A DNA stretch of 64,000 nucleotides, from the NCBI GenBank assembly GCA_963755495.1, contig CAVWJS010000012.1, positions 325,146 through 389,145 of the forward strand. The letters are read 5' to 3'. Positions within the stretch are counted from its first letter, which is position 1; each line of letters starts with the position of its first letter. A model generated the notes under the pieces. The model worked only from the letters and a program-made list of their open reading frames with translations, was not told where the DNA came from and made no database searches. Below are positions 34,292 through 42,864 of the stretch, piece after piece. A program made the position numbers and the translations under genes. Source of the stretch: Bog-473 sp963755495 (lineage in GTDB: Bacteria; Actinomycetota; Acidimicrobiia; Acidimicrobiales; RAAP-2).

Positions 34292-35679
34292 TGGCGTCGT
34301 TCCAGAAGCGAAACGAGCCGCCTGAGCTCCTGGTCTCCGAGAAGGCCTTGGTCGACACCATTGCGCTCACCCCTTCGACGGGGCTTGTCATCGATCCGTA
34401 CGCACCCGCGGAGGGTCCTGAATCCTTCTTGACGGGCATATTCGCGGCGGGACCGCTCGCTGTCGGAGGGCTCCTGGCCAACGGCCTCAACATCGTGGCC
34501 ACGGTGGTGGTGGCCCGGTTGCTCACGACCACGCAATACGGCGGCGTGGCCCAGCTGCTGGGGCTCTTCTTCGTGCTCTCGATGCCCGGTTCGGCTCTGC
34601 TGGTCGGCGTGGTCCGGCGTATCACGGCCATGGCCAGTTTCGGCCAGGATCTCGAAGCTCGAGCATGGACCACCCGCCTCTATCGAAGGGCCTTGGTCGG
34701 CGTCGCTCTGTGGTCCGTCATCTCGGTCGCCGTCGAGGGACCGCTGTCGCGCGCCCTGCGGCTGCCCGACGATGGTGCCGTGGCCTTGACCATGATCGCG
34801 GCCGGGTTCTGGATGCTGCTCTGCCTGGACCGCGCCATCCTCCAGTCCCACCGGCGCTACGCCGGCTTAGGCCTGAGCCTGATCGTCGAGATCGGCGTGC
34901 GCACCGTCTTAGTGCTCACCTTTGCCGAGTTGGGTTGGGGCATCCGGGGCTACGCGCTGGGCCTGATGATCGGTGAGGTTGTCGCGGTCGCGCAGGTTCG
35001 GGTGGCCGCCCGCAAGGCATGGAGTCACGCGGCCCGCACGGCGTTGCCCTCAGACCAGTCGGTCCACTCGCGCGCCTTGTCGCTCGACCTCGTGGCGGCG
35101 CTGGCCGGCTTCGCCCTCCTTGGCCTCCTGCAGAACGCCGACATCATCTTGGTGGGCCGGCTGCAACACTCACATGCGGGTTCCTACGCCGCCATCTCGG
35201 TGGCGTCCAAGGCCCTGGTTTTCGGGGCCATCCTGTTGGGGAGTTACATCCTCCCCGAGGCGTCGATCCGCTGGCATCGGGGCGAGCATGCGCTGCGCCA
35301 ACTAGGGGTGACGTTCGTCTTCCTGCTGGTTCCGACAGTGATCCTGCTCTTGGTTGCCCTTGCCGTGCCCAAACAGTTCCTCACACTCTTCTTCGGGGCC
35401 CGCCTGGCCAATGGGGCTCCTGCGTTCGCTATCCTCGCCGGCGGGATGGCCTGCCTCGGGTCCACGGTCGTCCTCACCAATTACCTACTGGGCGCGGCGA
35501 GACGGTGGGTCGTGGCCTTTCTCGGTCTTGGTGTGGTGGTGTTGTTGATCCTGATCCATGCCGCACATGGGGCGATCATGGGGACGGCCCGCGCTGAGTT
35601 GATGGTCCAAGCCGGGGTGGCCTTTGCTGTTCTCGTGGCCTTCGTGATCGTGCATCTTCGGGCCCATCATCGGGCCTGA
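34291..35679 (+). CDS. polysaccharide flippase-like membrane protein
   Basis: A 462-residue protein with about 12 membrane helices after a polar N-terminus of about 45 residues. GLLANGLNIVATVVVARLLT followed by TTQYGGVAQLLGLFFVLS is the typical opening of oligosaccharide flippases of the MOP superfamily (Wzx-like). It would move lipid-linked glycan units across the membrane. The start overlaps the oxidoreductase stop. Its last base is directly next to the stop of the convergent DUF2304 gene. Confidence 0.82.
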   Translation: MASFQKRNEPPELLVSEKALVDTIALTPSTGLVIDPYAPAEGPESFLTGIFAAGPLAVGGLLANGLNIVATVVVARLLTTTQYGGVAQLLGLFFVLSMPGSALLVGVVRRITAMASFGQDLEARAWTTRLYRRALVGVALWSVISVAVEGPLSRALRLPDDGAVALTMIAAGFWMLLCLDRAILQSHRRYAGLGLSLIVEIGVRTVLVLTFAELGWGIRGYALGLMIGEVVAVAQVRVAARKAWSHAARTALPSDQSVHSRALSLDLVAALAGFALLGLLQNADIILVGRLQHSHAGSYAAISVASKALVFGAILLGSYILPEASIRWHRGEHALRQLGVTFVFLLVPTVILLLVALAVPKQFLTLFFGARLANGAPAFAILAGGMACLGSTVVLTNYLLGAARRWVVAFLGLGVVVLLILIHAAHGAIMGTARAELMVQAGVAFAVLVAFVIVHLRAHHRA

Positions 35680-36033
35680 TTACGTTCGCTCCAGCGTCCG
35701 ATCGTCGAGATCCTTGCGGAGCAGTGCCACCTCTTCGGCCAGTATCCGGGTCCGGTCTTCCATCCGTCCGATCTCCCAGCTCAGCCTGACGCAGACGGTG
35801 AGGAGGAAGAGCACGGCGATCACGGCGAGCAGGTCGGGCGGGCTCTTGACGCCCACCCGGTGCGCCGCCGCGTTGAACAGGCCCGGGAAGACGGCGAAGA
35901 CCGCGATGACCACGGCCACGGCCAACCACGTCACGGCATACTTCTCGTGAAGATGGCGGCGTCGCGAGAGCTCGATGATGACGGTGAGCGTGATGAGCGC
36001 GCTCGCCAGGGCGATGATGTGGACTCCAGTCAC
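35680..36033 (-). CDS. DUF2304 membrane protein
   Basis: A 117-residue protein with three helices (VHIIALASALITLTVIIELS; YAVTWLAVAVVIAVFAVF; LLAVIAVLFLLTVCVRLS) and a C-terminal charged helix (GRMEDRTRILAEEVALLRK). DUF2304 proteins usually sit beside a GT2 dolichol-phosphate-mannose-synthase-like gene, as here, where the overlap is ATGA. They probably act as membrane partners of the transferase (an inference from repeated gene pairing). Confidence 0.85.
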   Translation of the reverse strand: MTGVHIIALASALITLTVIIELSRRRHLHEKYAVTWLAVAVVIAVFAVFPGLFNAAAHRVGVKSPPDLLAVIAVLFLLTVCVRLSWEIGRMEDRTRILAEEVALLRKDLDDRTLERT

Positions 36034-36779
36034 AGGGCCTCCGTGGTTGGTTGTCTGGCGGAATGTGTGGGGCGGCGAAACACCGAGAGCGCAAGGAAGA
36101 CGACGACCCGCAGCAGGTAACCAGCTGCGCGTGCCGGCGATTGGCTGGGTGATCCGGCGAGCCGGGGGCGCATGGTCACGGGAACCTGATCAATCCTCCC
36201 GCCCGCATCGGCCACGATCATCAACGACTCGATCGTGTCGGAGAGGTAGTCAGCCGGATAGCAGCGGGCAAAGAGCTCGATGGCGGCGCGGTTGTGGGCG
36301 CGGAATCCCGATGTCACGTCGGTGAGCCTGGTCTTGGTCACGCGTGAGAGGTGCCGGGCCAGAATCCTCATGGCCAGTCTCCGGGCCCGCGGCACGGCGA
36401 TGTCCTCGGTGCCGGCGAATCGGGCGCCGATGACCACCTGGGGACCTGGCTCGTCATCGAGCTGGGCCAGGAGCAGTTTGATATCACGGGCATCGTGCTG
36501 GCCGTCCGCGTCGACCTGGAGAAGGACGTCGTAACCGTGCGACTCCGCCACCTTGAAGCCAACCCGCATGGCCCCCCCGACACCGAGGGTGAACGGATTG
36601 GTGACCACCTGGGCTCCGGCGGCCAGGGCCTGTTCACCGGTGTGATCGGACGAGCCGTCGTCCACGACCAAAATGGTGGCCCCTGCGATGGCATCCTGCA
36701 CCTCCTTCACCACCAGGGCGACGGTGCCCGCCTCGTTGAGGGCGGGCAGCACCACGATGATGCGCGGGAGCCTGGTCAC
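36030..36779 (-). CDS. family 2 glycosyltransferase, DPM-synthase-like
   Basis: A 249-residue GT-A enzyme. PALNEAGTVALVVKEV begins the nucleotide-binding fold, VVDDGSSDHT contacts the nucleotide, and LLQVDADGQHD holds the DxD metal site. It lacks long membrane helices except a weak C-terminal one (YLLRVVVFLALSVF). Such proteins make polyprenyl-phosphate sugar donors for the GT-C enzymes encoded on either side. It overlaps both neighbours by ATGA (with the GT39-like gene upstream and DUF2304 downstream). Confidence 0.9.
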   Translation of the reverse strand: MTRLPRIIVVLPALNEAGTVALVVKEVQDAIAGATILVVDDGSSDHTGEQALAAGAQVVTNPFTLGVGGAMRVGFKVAESHGYDVLLQVDADGQHDARDIKLLLAQLDDEPGPQVVIGARFAGTEDIAVPRARRLAMRILARHLSRVTKTRLTDVTSGFRAHNRAAIELFARCYPADYLSDTIESLMIVADAGGRIDQVPVTMRPRLAGSPSQSPARAAGYLLRVVVFLALSVFRRPTHSARQPTTEAL

Positions 36780-38134
36780 CCGATCAGCGCCGGTACGTCT
36801 GGACGGTCATCGAGAGGGGGATCGAGTTGTGGCGCAAGCTCCTGGCGCCGCAGACGCGACCAGACCGCGTCGAGTGCGACCGCGGCCAGAAGTGCCAGTG
36901 ACACCTCGAAAGTGGTCCGGTAGCGGGTCTGGCCGAAGGTCAGGGCGCTGGCGCACACGACGTTGAGGGCGATGGCCCAGAGCGGGAAGGACATCACCCG
37001 GCGGCGCCGGAGAATGACCGTGCCGCCGATCGAAAGCGCCAGCAGGGCGTAGTACATGCCGAGCCCGACGGCGGCCCACGTGTAGGGCCGGGTCTCCACG
37101 TAGGAGTCGATCTGGACCTGCTCGAAGGGGTGAAAGAACGCGAAAGTACGGCCGATCTTCGCCAGGGTCACGGGGATCAGCCGGTCCTCATGGTGCCGGA
37201 CATAGGTGAGGGCGAGATGCTCGAACTCGTCACCCTGTGCCACATCGTTCGCTTTGGGGTGCTCCTTGAACCACGGACTGTAGGAATAGGCCAGGGCGCA
37301 AGGCATCGACCAGTAGCCCTCGTTCGAACCCGACCAGACGGAGGCACAGTCGGCCGAGGCCAACGTCACCCCCAGACCGGCCGATATGAAGATCGGTTTT
37401 TGGAACCGGCTGAGGTTGTACCCGACCCAGGGTGCGACGACGAGTGCCGTGGCCAGCCCGGTGACGGCCAGGATGGTGATGCGGTTCCTCCAGCTGAGCG
37501 CGCGGGCCAAGAGGACAAGGGGAATGACAAGGAACAGGACAAGGAGGCTGAGTTCGTCGCGCCCGAGCATGGTGACGCCCATGGCGATGCCCAACCAGAT
37601 CCCCCGTTTGAGGCTCGGGACCTTCCAGAAGCGGTAGGCGCAGAGCAAGAGCATGGCCACCAGCAAAGGGGCGATCGTCTCCGACAGCGCCAGCTCGTTG
37701 GTCATCCAGATATTGGGGTACACGGCGATCAGGAATGCGGCGATGAGACCCACCCGCCGCCCCGCGATCTCGCGCCCGGTGTAGGCGCAGGCGGCGATGC
37801 CCGCCGTGCCGAGAAGGCAGCACCACACGCGCGCCTCGAGAAAGGTCTTGAGACCAATGACCTGGGGGATGGCTTGCGTGAGGATGAACAACGGAGGGAA
37901 ATCCGCCGACTGCACCACCTGGTGGTGCATCTTGGGGGGAATGTAGTAGTACGGGTTGATGAAGCCGTGCCCCTCTAGGAGGAGTTTGGCGCCGTTGAAG
38001 TAGAAGTAGGCATCCCCGCCGGCGATCTTCCCGGGGTGGACGTAGACGCTGGCCAATCGGATGGCGAGGCCCGCCACCATGCACAGCCCCAGCCACATCC
38101 ACCAGCTGTTGGGCAACCCCCTCCCGTGACGCAT
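36776..38134 (-). CDS. GT39-like C-type glycosyltransferase
   Basis: A 452-residue protein with about ten membrane helices. HPGKIAGGDAYFYFNGAKLL in the first outer loop carries the Asp expected for catalysis, and DELSLLVLFLVIPLVLLAR and similar helices follow. It would use a polyprenyl-phosphate sugar, plausibly made by the GT2 enzyme encoded just downstream. The ATG at 38134 is eight bases after TAGGCT (minus strand, 38148-38143), a leaderless-type start. It is divergent from the acyltransferase gene at 38251. Confidence 0.82.
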   Translation of the reverse strand: MRHGRGLPNSWWMWLGLCMVAGLAIRLASVYVHPGKIAGGDAYFYFNGAKLLLEGHGFINPYYYIPPKMHHQVVQSADFPPLFILTQAIPQVIGLKTFLEARVWCCLLGTAGIAACAYTGREIAGRRVGLIAAFLIAVYPNIWMTNELALSETIAPLLVAMLLLCAYRFWKVPSLKRGIWLGIAMGVTMLGRDELSLLVLFLVIPLVLLARALSWRNRITILAVTGLATALVVAPWVGYNLSRFQKPIFISAGLGVTLASADCASVWSGSNEGYWSMPCALAYSYSPWFKEHPKANDVAQGDEFEHLALTYVRHHEDRLIPVTLAKIGRTFAFFHPFEQVQIDSYVETRPYTWAAVGLGMYYALLALSIGGTVILRRRRVMSFPLWAIALNVVCASALTFGQTRYRTTFEVSLALLAAVALDAVWSRLRRQELAPQLDPPLDDRPDVPALIG

Positions 38135-38250
38135 GACCGGTCAGCCTATGTCCCCGCACCGGGGTGGCGTGGTTTCCCTGCGCGAGAGAAGCCCCTGGTC
38201 AGGACCGATCGTGACATCGAGATCACCCTGACGTGTAACGATCATTGGCC

Positions 38251-40239
38251 GTGACCGCCACGGATCTCGCCCCCGGAGCGCCACTGCGGGTCGTGGGCGT
38301 AAGCGCCCCGTCCCGCGACCACATCGCCGGGTTGGACGGCATTCGCGCCATCGCGGTGATCGGTGTGCTCGGCTTCCACGCCGGTGTGCCGGGATTCGGC
38401 GGCGGCCTGCTCGGCGTCGACATCTTCTTCGTGCTGTCCGGCTACCTCATCACCTCGCTACTGGTGGCCGAATGGACCCGTACGGGCAACCTGAGCTTTC
38501 TCCGCTTCTATGAGCGGCGGGCCCGCCGCCTGCTACCGGGTCTTTTTCTCCTCCTCCTTCTGGTGGCGGTGTACGCCCACTGGTTTGCGGAAACCGACAC
38601 GTTGAGCGAACTCAGGGGCGACGCGTTCTCGACGCTGGCCTACGTGGCCAATTGGCGGTTCATCTTCTCTGGGCAGAGCTATTTCGTGCACTTCGGTCCG
38701 CCGTCGCCCCTCCTGCATACCTGGTCGCTGGCCGTCGAAGAGCAGTTCTATTTGATCTGGCCGGGCGTGGCGTTCCTGGTGCTGCGCTGGCGAGGACGGC
38801 GGGGACTGGCTGCGGTGGCCGCGGCCGGGATCGTGCTGTCGGCCATCTTGACCGTGGTGCTGTTCCGCCATGGCGTGAGCGTCTCTCGCCTCTACTACGG
38901 CACCGATGCCCGGACCCAAGAGGTGATGGTCGGCGCCTTGCTGGCCCTCCTTGCGCCGTCGATCGTCCGCCGGACCGGGCGCGGCGTAGCCCTCGTGGGC
39001 ACCGCCGCCGCCCTGATGTTGCTGTGGGCGCTCCACGTCGTGAGCGGCCAAGGAGCCTTTCTCTACGAGGGCGGCTTCCTCCTGATCGCGGCGGCGACGG
39101 CTGGCGTCATTGTTCTGGTCATGGTGCGCCCACGAGCGGTGGCGGCTCGTGTTCTCTCCTCGACGGTGCTCGGCTACTTCGGGCGCATCTCCTACGGCCT
39201 CTACCTGTACCACTACCCGTTGTTCTTGATGATCGACAATCAGCACACCGGGCTCACGGGGCCCACGTTGCTCGGTGCCCGGCTCGGCGCCACACTGGCC
39301 GCCGCCGTCGTGTCGTACCACTGCATCGAGATGCCGATCCGGCAACACCGGGCCCTACTTGGTTGGCACTTCGTGGCGTCCCTCCCGATCGCCGTTGGAG
39401 TGGTCATCGTCGCCCTCGTGCTCTCGACGACCGCACCGCCCCCGTCGGCGGCCGTCAAGCCCACGCGAGCCGGTTTGTTCGCACTTCCGAAATCACCGCC
39501 GCCCGGTCTGCCCCCCGGCCATCAGGTCCGGGTCCTCCTCCTGGGCGACTCGATGGCCCTGACCCTGGGCTACGGGCTCAAGGTGCAGGCAAAGCGCTGG
39601 GGCGCCACAGTCGACAACCAGGGTCAGATCGGGTGCGATCTGGATCCGAACAGCACGGTCAACATCGAAGGGTCGATCACCAAAGCGGCGCAAGGGTGCG
39701 CGGGTTGGCCGACCAAGTGGCGCAAGATGATCGACACCCTCGATCCCGACGTCGTGGCGGTGGAGCTGGGCCGGTGGGAGGTCTCGGATCGCATCGTCGA
39801 CGGGCACTGGACCCAGATCGGGCAGCCGGCGTGGGATCACCTCTACGCGGCCGAGCTCTCGCAGGCGATTCGGATCCTGTCGTCGAAGGGAGCGCATGTG
39901 GTGATCTTCACCCTGCCCTACATTGCGCAGACGACCGAAGCGCCGAACGGGACCCCCTGGGACATCAACCAACCCGTGCGGACCAACGACTACAACGCGC
40001 TGGTGCGCCTGGTCGTCGCCCGTTCCTCGGGGCGTGCCTCGGTCTTCGATCTGAACCGCGCTATTGATCCCCACGGGGTCTACACGTCCTACCTCGACGG
40101 CGTCCGGGTCCGTAATCCCGATGACGAGCACCTGTCCGTGCTCGGCGGGGAGCTCCTGCGACCGCTGATCCTGCCGTCCCTCGTGCGGCTGGGGCTGGCC
40201 CACGCTTTGGCGCACCCGGTCCCGGGTGCGCATCAGTAG
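38251..40239 (+). CDS. acyltransferase 3 with C-terminal SGNH domain
   Basis: A 662-residue protein. The N-terminal membrane domain (about 25-390) has HIAGLDGIRAIAVIGVLGFH with the conserved Arg and His, then HTWSLAVEEQFYLIWP. The soluble domain (about 425-640) is SGNH-like, with catalytic Ser in LLLGDSMAL and DxxH in PDDEHLS. Such OafA-like two-domain proteins O-acetylate cell-surface glycans. A GTG at 38251 was preferred to an in-frame TTG at 38245; neither has a clear ribosome-binding site. Confidence 0.9.
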   Translation: MTATDLAPGAPLRVVGVSAPSRDHIAGLDGIRAIAVIGVLGFHAGVPGFGGGLLGVDIFFVLSGYLITSLLVAEWTRTGNLSFLRFYERRARRLLPGLFLLLLLVAVYAHWFAETDTLSELRGDAFSTLAYVANWRFIFSGQSYFVHFGPPSPLLHTWSLAVEEQFYLIWPGVAFLVLRWRGRRGLAAVAAAGIVLSAILTVVLFRHGVSVSRLYYGTDARTQEVMVGALLALLAPSIVRRTGRGVALVGTAAALMLLWALHVVSGQGAFLYEGGFLLIAAATAGVIVLVMVRPRAVAARVLSSTVLGYFGRISYGLYLYHYPLFLMIDNQHTGLTGPTLLGARLGATLAAAVVSYHCIEMPIRQHRALLGWHFVASLPIAVGVVIVALVLSTTAPPPSAAVKPTRAGLFALPKSPPPGLPPGHQVRVLLLGDSMALTLGYGLKVQAKRWGATVDNQGQIGCDLDPNSTVNIEGSITKAAQGCAGWPTKWRKMIDTLDPDVVAVELGRWEVSDRIVDGHWTQIGQPAWDHLYAAELSQAIRILSSKGAHVVIFTLPYIAQTTEAPNGTPWDINQPVRTNDYNALVRLVVARSSGRASVFDLNRAIDPHGVYTSYLDGVRVRNPDDEHLSVLGGELLRPLILPSLVRLGLAHALAHPVPGAHQ

Positions 40240-40240
40240 T

Positions 40241-41500
40241 ATGCGCTATTCGAATTCGGGGGGCGGCGTGAGAGACGGCAGCACAGGTGAGTCCGTCGGC
40301 CCCGAGAGCGTCGCGGCGGTCGACCCGCTCGAGGATCTGCAACGACAGCGGACGCAGAGCCGGGACCGGATGCGTCGGACGGCCCTGGAGGCCGGTATCC
40401 GCCGGGTCGACGTCGTGGCCTGGCGCGACCTCGATGACGCGGAAGCCGGGGGGTCCGAGCTGCATGCGCACGAGATCCTCGAACGATGGGCCGATGCCGG
40501 CATCGATGTGCGCCTCTGGACGTCCAGGGTGGACGGGGCGGCGCGCGAGATCGTCCGTAACGGGTACACCGTCAACCGTCGTGCTGGCCGTTACGCCGTG
40601 TTCCCCCGGACGGCCCTGGCCGGGATCCGGCGCAAGATCGGGACCGGCGACGCTCTGGTCGAGATCTGGAACGGTATGCCCTTCTTTTCGCCGCTGTGGA
40701 GCCGGACGCCCCGTATCGTCTTCCTGCATCACGTCCACGCCGAGATGTGGGACATGGTCCTCTCGCCCCGACTGGCCCGCCTTGGTCGCACCCTCGAGTC
40801 CCGGATTGCTCCGCCCTTTTACCGGAAGAGCCAGATCATCACCCTGTCGGAGTCGGCCAGGCGCGATTTGGTCAGGCGGCTGAAGCACCCCACTGACCGG
40901 GTTACCGTCGTCCCCCCCGGGGTCGACCCGCGGTTCACCCCAGCAGGGCCACTCAACCCGAGACCGCTGGTGGTCGGGGTGGGACGGCTTGTCCCCGTCA
41001 AGCGGTTCGACCTCTTCATTGAGGCGATGATCGTCCTCAAGACCAGCCATCCCGAACTCGAGGCCATGATCATCGGCGAGGGCTACGAGCGGCCGGCACT
41101 CGAAGCCCAGATCGCCGCAGCCGGCGCCGGCGGATGGTTCTCGCTGCCGGGCCGGCTCCCCGACGCTGACCTGATTGCCGCCTACCGGCGGGCCTGGGTG
41201 GTGGACTCCACGTCGTCGCACGAAGGCTGGGGCATGACCCTCACCGAGGCCGCCGCATGCGGAACCCCGGCCGTGGCCACCCGGATAGCCGGCCACGAGG
41301 ATGCCGTCATCGACGGCGAATCCGGGTTCCTCGTTTCTTCGATGCCCGAGCTGGTGGAGGCGACGGGGTCGATCCTGTCCAACCCGATGTTGCGCCGCAG
41401 GCTGAGTCAGGGTGCGCTGCGACGTGTCGAGGACATGACGTGGGAACAGACGGCCTCCCTGGCCCTCGAAGCGTTGGCCGCCCAGGTGATGCGGAGATGA
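40241..41500 (+). CDS. family 4 glycosyltransferase
   Basis: A 419-residue GT-B enzyme. After an acidic N-terminal extension of about 40 residues comes RRVDVVAWRDLDDAEAGGSE. The donor half begins at VVGVGRLVPVKRFDLFIEA, and the EX7E motif is HEGWGMTLTEAAACGTP. It transfers a sugar from a nucleotide donor to an envelope glycan precursor. The ATG at 40241 immediately follows the acyltransferase stop; a GTG at 40226 overlapping it is possible. The TGA overlaps the start of the next gene. Confidence 0.88.
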   Translation: MRYSNSGGGVRDGSTGESVGPESVAAVDPLEDLQRQRTQSRDRMRRTALEAGIRRVDVVAWRDLDDAEAGGSELHAHEILERWADAGIDVRLWTSRVDGAAREIVRNGYTVNRRAGRYAVFPRTALAGIRRKIGTGDALVEIWNGMPFFSPLWSRTPRIVFLHHVHAEMWDMVLSPRLARLGRTLESRIAPPFYRKSQIITLSESARRDLVRRLKHPTDRVTVVPPGVDPRFTPAGPLNPRPLVVGVGRLVPVKRFDLFIEAMIVLKTSHPELEAMIIGEGYERPALEAQIAAAGAGGWFSLPGRLPDADLIAAYRRAWVVDSTSSHEGWGMTLTEAAACGTPAVATRIAGHEDAVIDGESGFLVSSMPELVEATGSILSNPMLRRRLSQGALRRVEDMTWEQTASLALEALAAQVMRR

Positions 41501-42864
41501 TCGACGACGTGACCACCGTCGGGGCCCTCGACGTCGCCCCCGAGGCGATCGACGTCGCGCCGGAGGCGAGCGACATCGCGCCGGAGGCGATCGATGCGGC
41601 CTCTCCACCGGCGGACGGTATCGGGAAGAAACGAGGCGTCCTGCGTCGCCGAGGACGTGACGAACCGGTCAAGCCCCGACGCTTTCCCTGTTTCGACGGT
41701 CTCCGGGCCATCGCGGCCATCACCGTGGTCGGGGTCCACACGGCGTTCGTCTCGGGATTTACCACCTCGTCGCCCGACGGCATCTACACGGCTCGGCTCG
41801 AGATCGGCGTCACCGTCTTCTTTCTGATTTCGGGCTTCCTGCTCTACCGTCCCTTCGCGGCGTCACACATAGCGGGACGGACCGCTCCCGCCACGGGACC
41901 GTTCTGGGCCCGTCGACTCCTGCGGATCGTGCCGGCCTATTGGCTCGCTTTCACCGTGGTGAGTTACGTCATGAAGGGCGACGTCCATCTTCTCCATGGT
42001 TGGAGAAACGACGTCATCTACTACGGGTTCGCCCAGATCTACTTCCCCAAGGTGGTGCTCACCGGAGTGTCACAAGCGTGGTCGCTGAACACCGAGATCA
42101 CCTTCTATTTCTTCCTCCCGCTGTACGCGGCGGCGTTGGCTCTGCGTCGAAGCCGACGTTCCGATAGCCGTCAGCTCTTCTACGAGCTCCTCGGGGTGGT
42201 GATTCTCATCGGCATCAGCCTCGGATTTCGCACGTTCCTCTTCCATCAGCACACGCTCGAAGCGCATGTGATGCCCATCTGGTTGCCCTCTTGGCTCGAC
42301 ATGTTCGGACTGGGCATGTTTCTCGCCGTCATGAGCAGCTGGCTGGCCCACCGCGACCGCCAGCCCAAATGGCTGTGGTCCCCGTTCATGCCTTGGATGA
42401 GTTGGGCCTGCGCCGGCGTCGCTTTCTGGGCCGTGTCCCACCTGCACATCCCGATCGTCCCCATCTACACCGACCATCTACGGATGAACCTGGAACGCCA
42501 GAGCCTGTACGGGGCCTTCGCCTTCTTTCTACTCTTGCCGGCGGTCTTTGGCTCCCAACCACGCGGGCTGATCCGCCGTTTCCTGGCCTGCAAGCCCATG
42601 ATGGGCCTCGGCCTGGTCTCGTACGGCATCTACCTGTGGCACCAGGGATGGCTACTCGTCTATCTGCGCTGGACCCACCGCAACTTGAACTTCCCCTTCG
42701 GGTTGCCCTGGTGGCAGCTGTTCCTCGCTGTCCTGGGATTGGCGGTTGCGAGCGCAACCCTGAGCTATGTCCTCTTCGAGCGCCCGATCCTCAATCTGAA
42801 GGACCGCATCGGATGGTGGTCACGGCAGAGCCGTCCGGCCCATGCACCACGACCATCCGCTTAG
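41497..42864 (+). CDS. acyltransferase 3 family membrane protein
   Basis: A 455-residue protein. The N-terminal about 70 residues are cytoplasmic and contain short VAPEA/IAPEA repeats and a basic stretch (KKRGVLRRRGRDEPVKPRR). The membrane domain starts with FDGLRAIAAITVVGVHTAF, the family Arg and His region, and includes AWSLNTEITFYFFLPLYA. There is no SGNH domain, unlike the paralogue at 38251. It probably O-acylates a surface glycan. The ATG overlaps the GT4 stop; its 3' end overlaps the convergent AftD-like gene by four bases. Confidence 0.88.
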   Translation: MIDDVTTVGALDVAPEAIDVAPEASDIAPEAIDAASPPADGIGKKRGVLRRRGRDEPVKPRRFPCFDGLRAIAAITVVGVHTAFVSGFTTSSPDGIYTARLEIGVTVFFLISGFLLYRPFAASHIAGRTAPATGPFWARRLLRIVPAYWLAFTVVSYVMKGDVHLLHGWRNDVIYYGFAQIYFPKVVLTGVSQAWSLNTEITFYFFLPLYAAALALRRSRRSDSRQLFYELLGVVILIGISLGFRTFLFHQHTLEAHVMPIWLPSWLDMFGLGMFLAVMSSWLAHRDRQPKWLWSPFMPWMSWACAGVAFWAVSHLHIPIVPIYTDHLRMNLERQSLYGAFAFFLLLPAVFGSQPRGLIRRFLACKPMMGLGLVSYGIYLWHQGWLLVYLRWTHRNLNFPFGLPWWQLFLAVLGLAVASATLSYVLFERPILNLKDRIGWWSRQSRPAHAPRPSA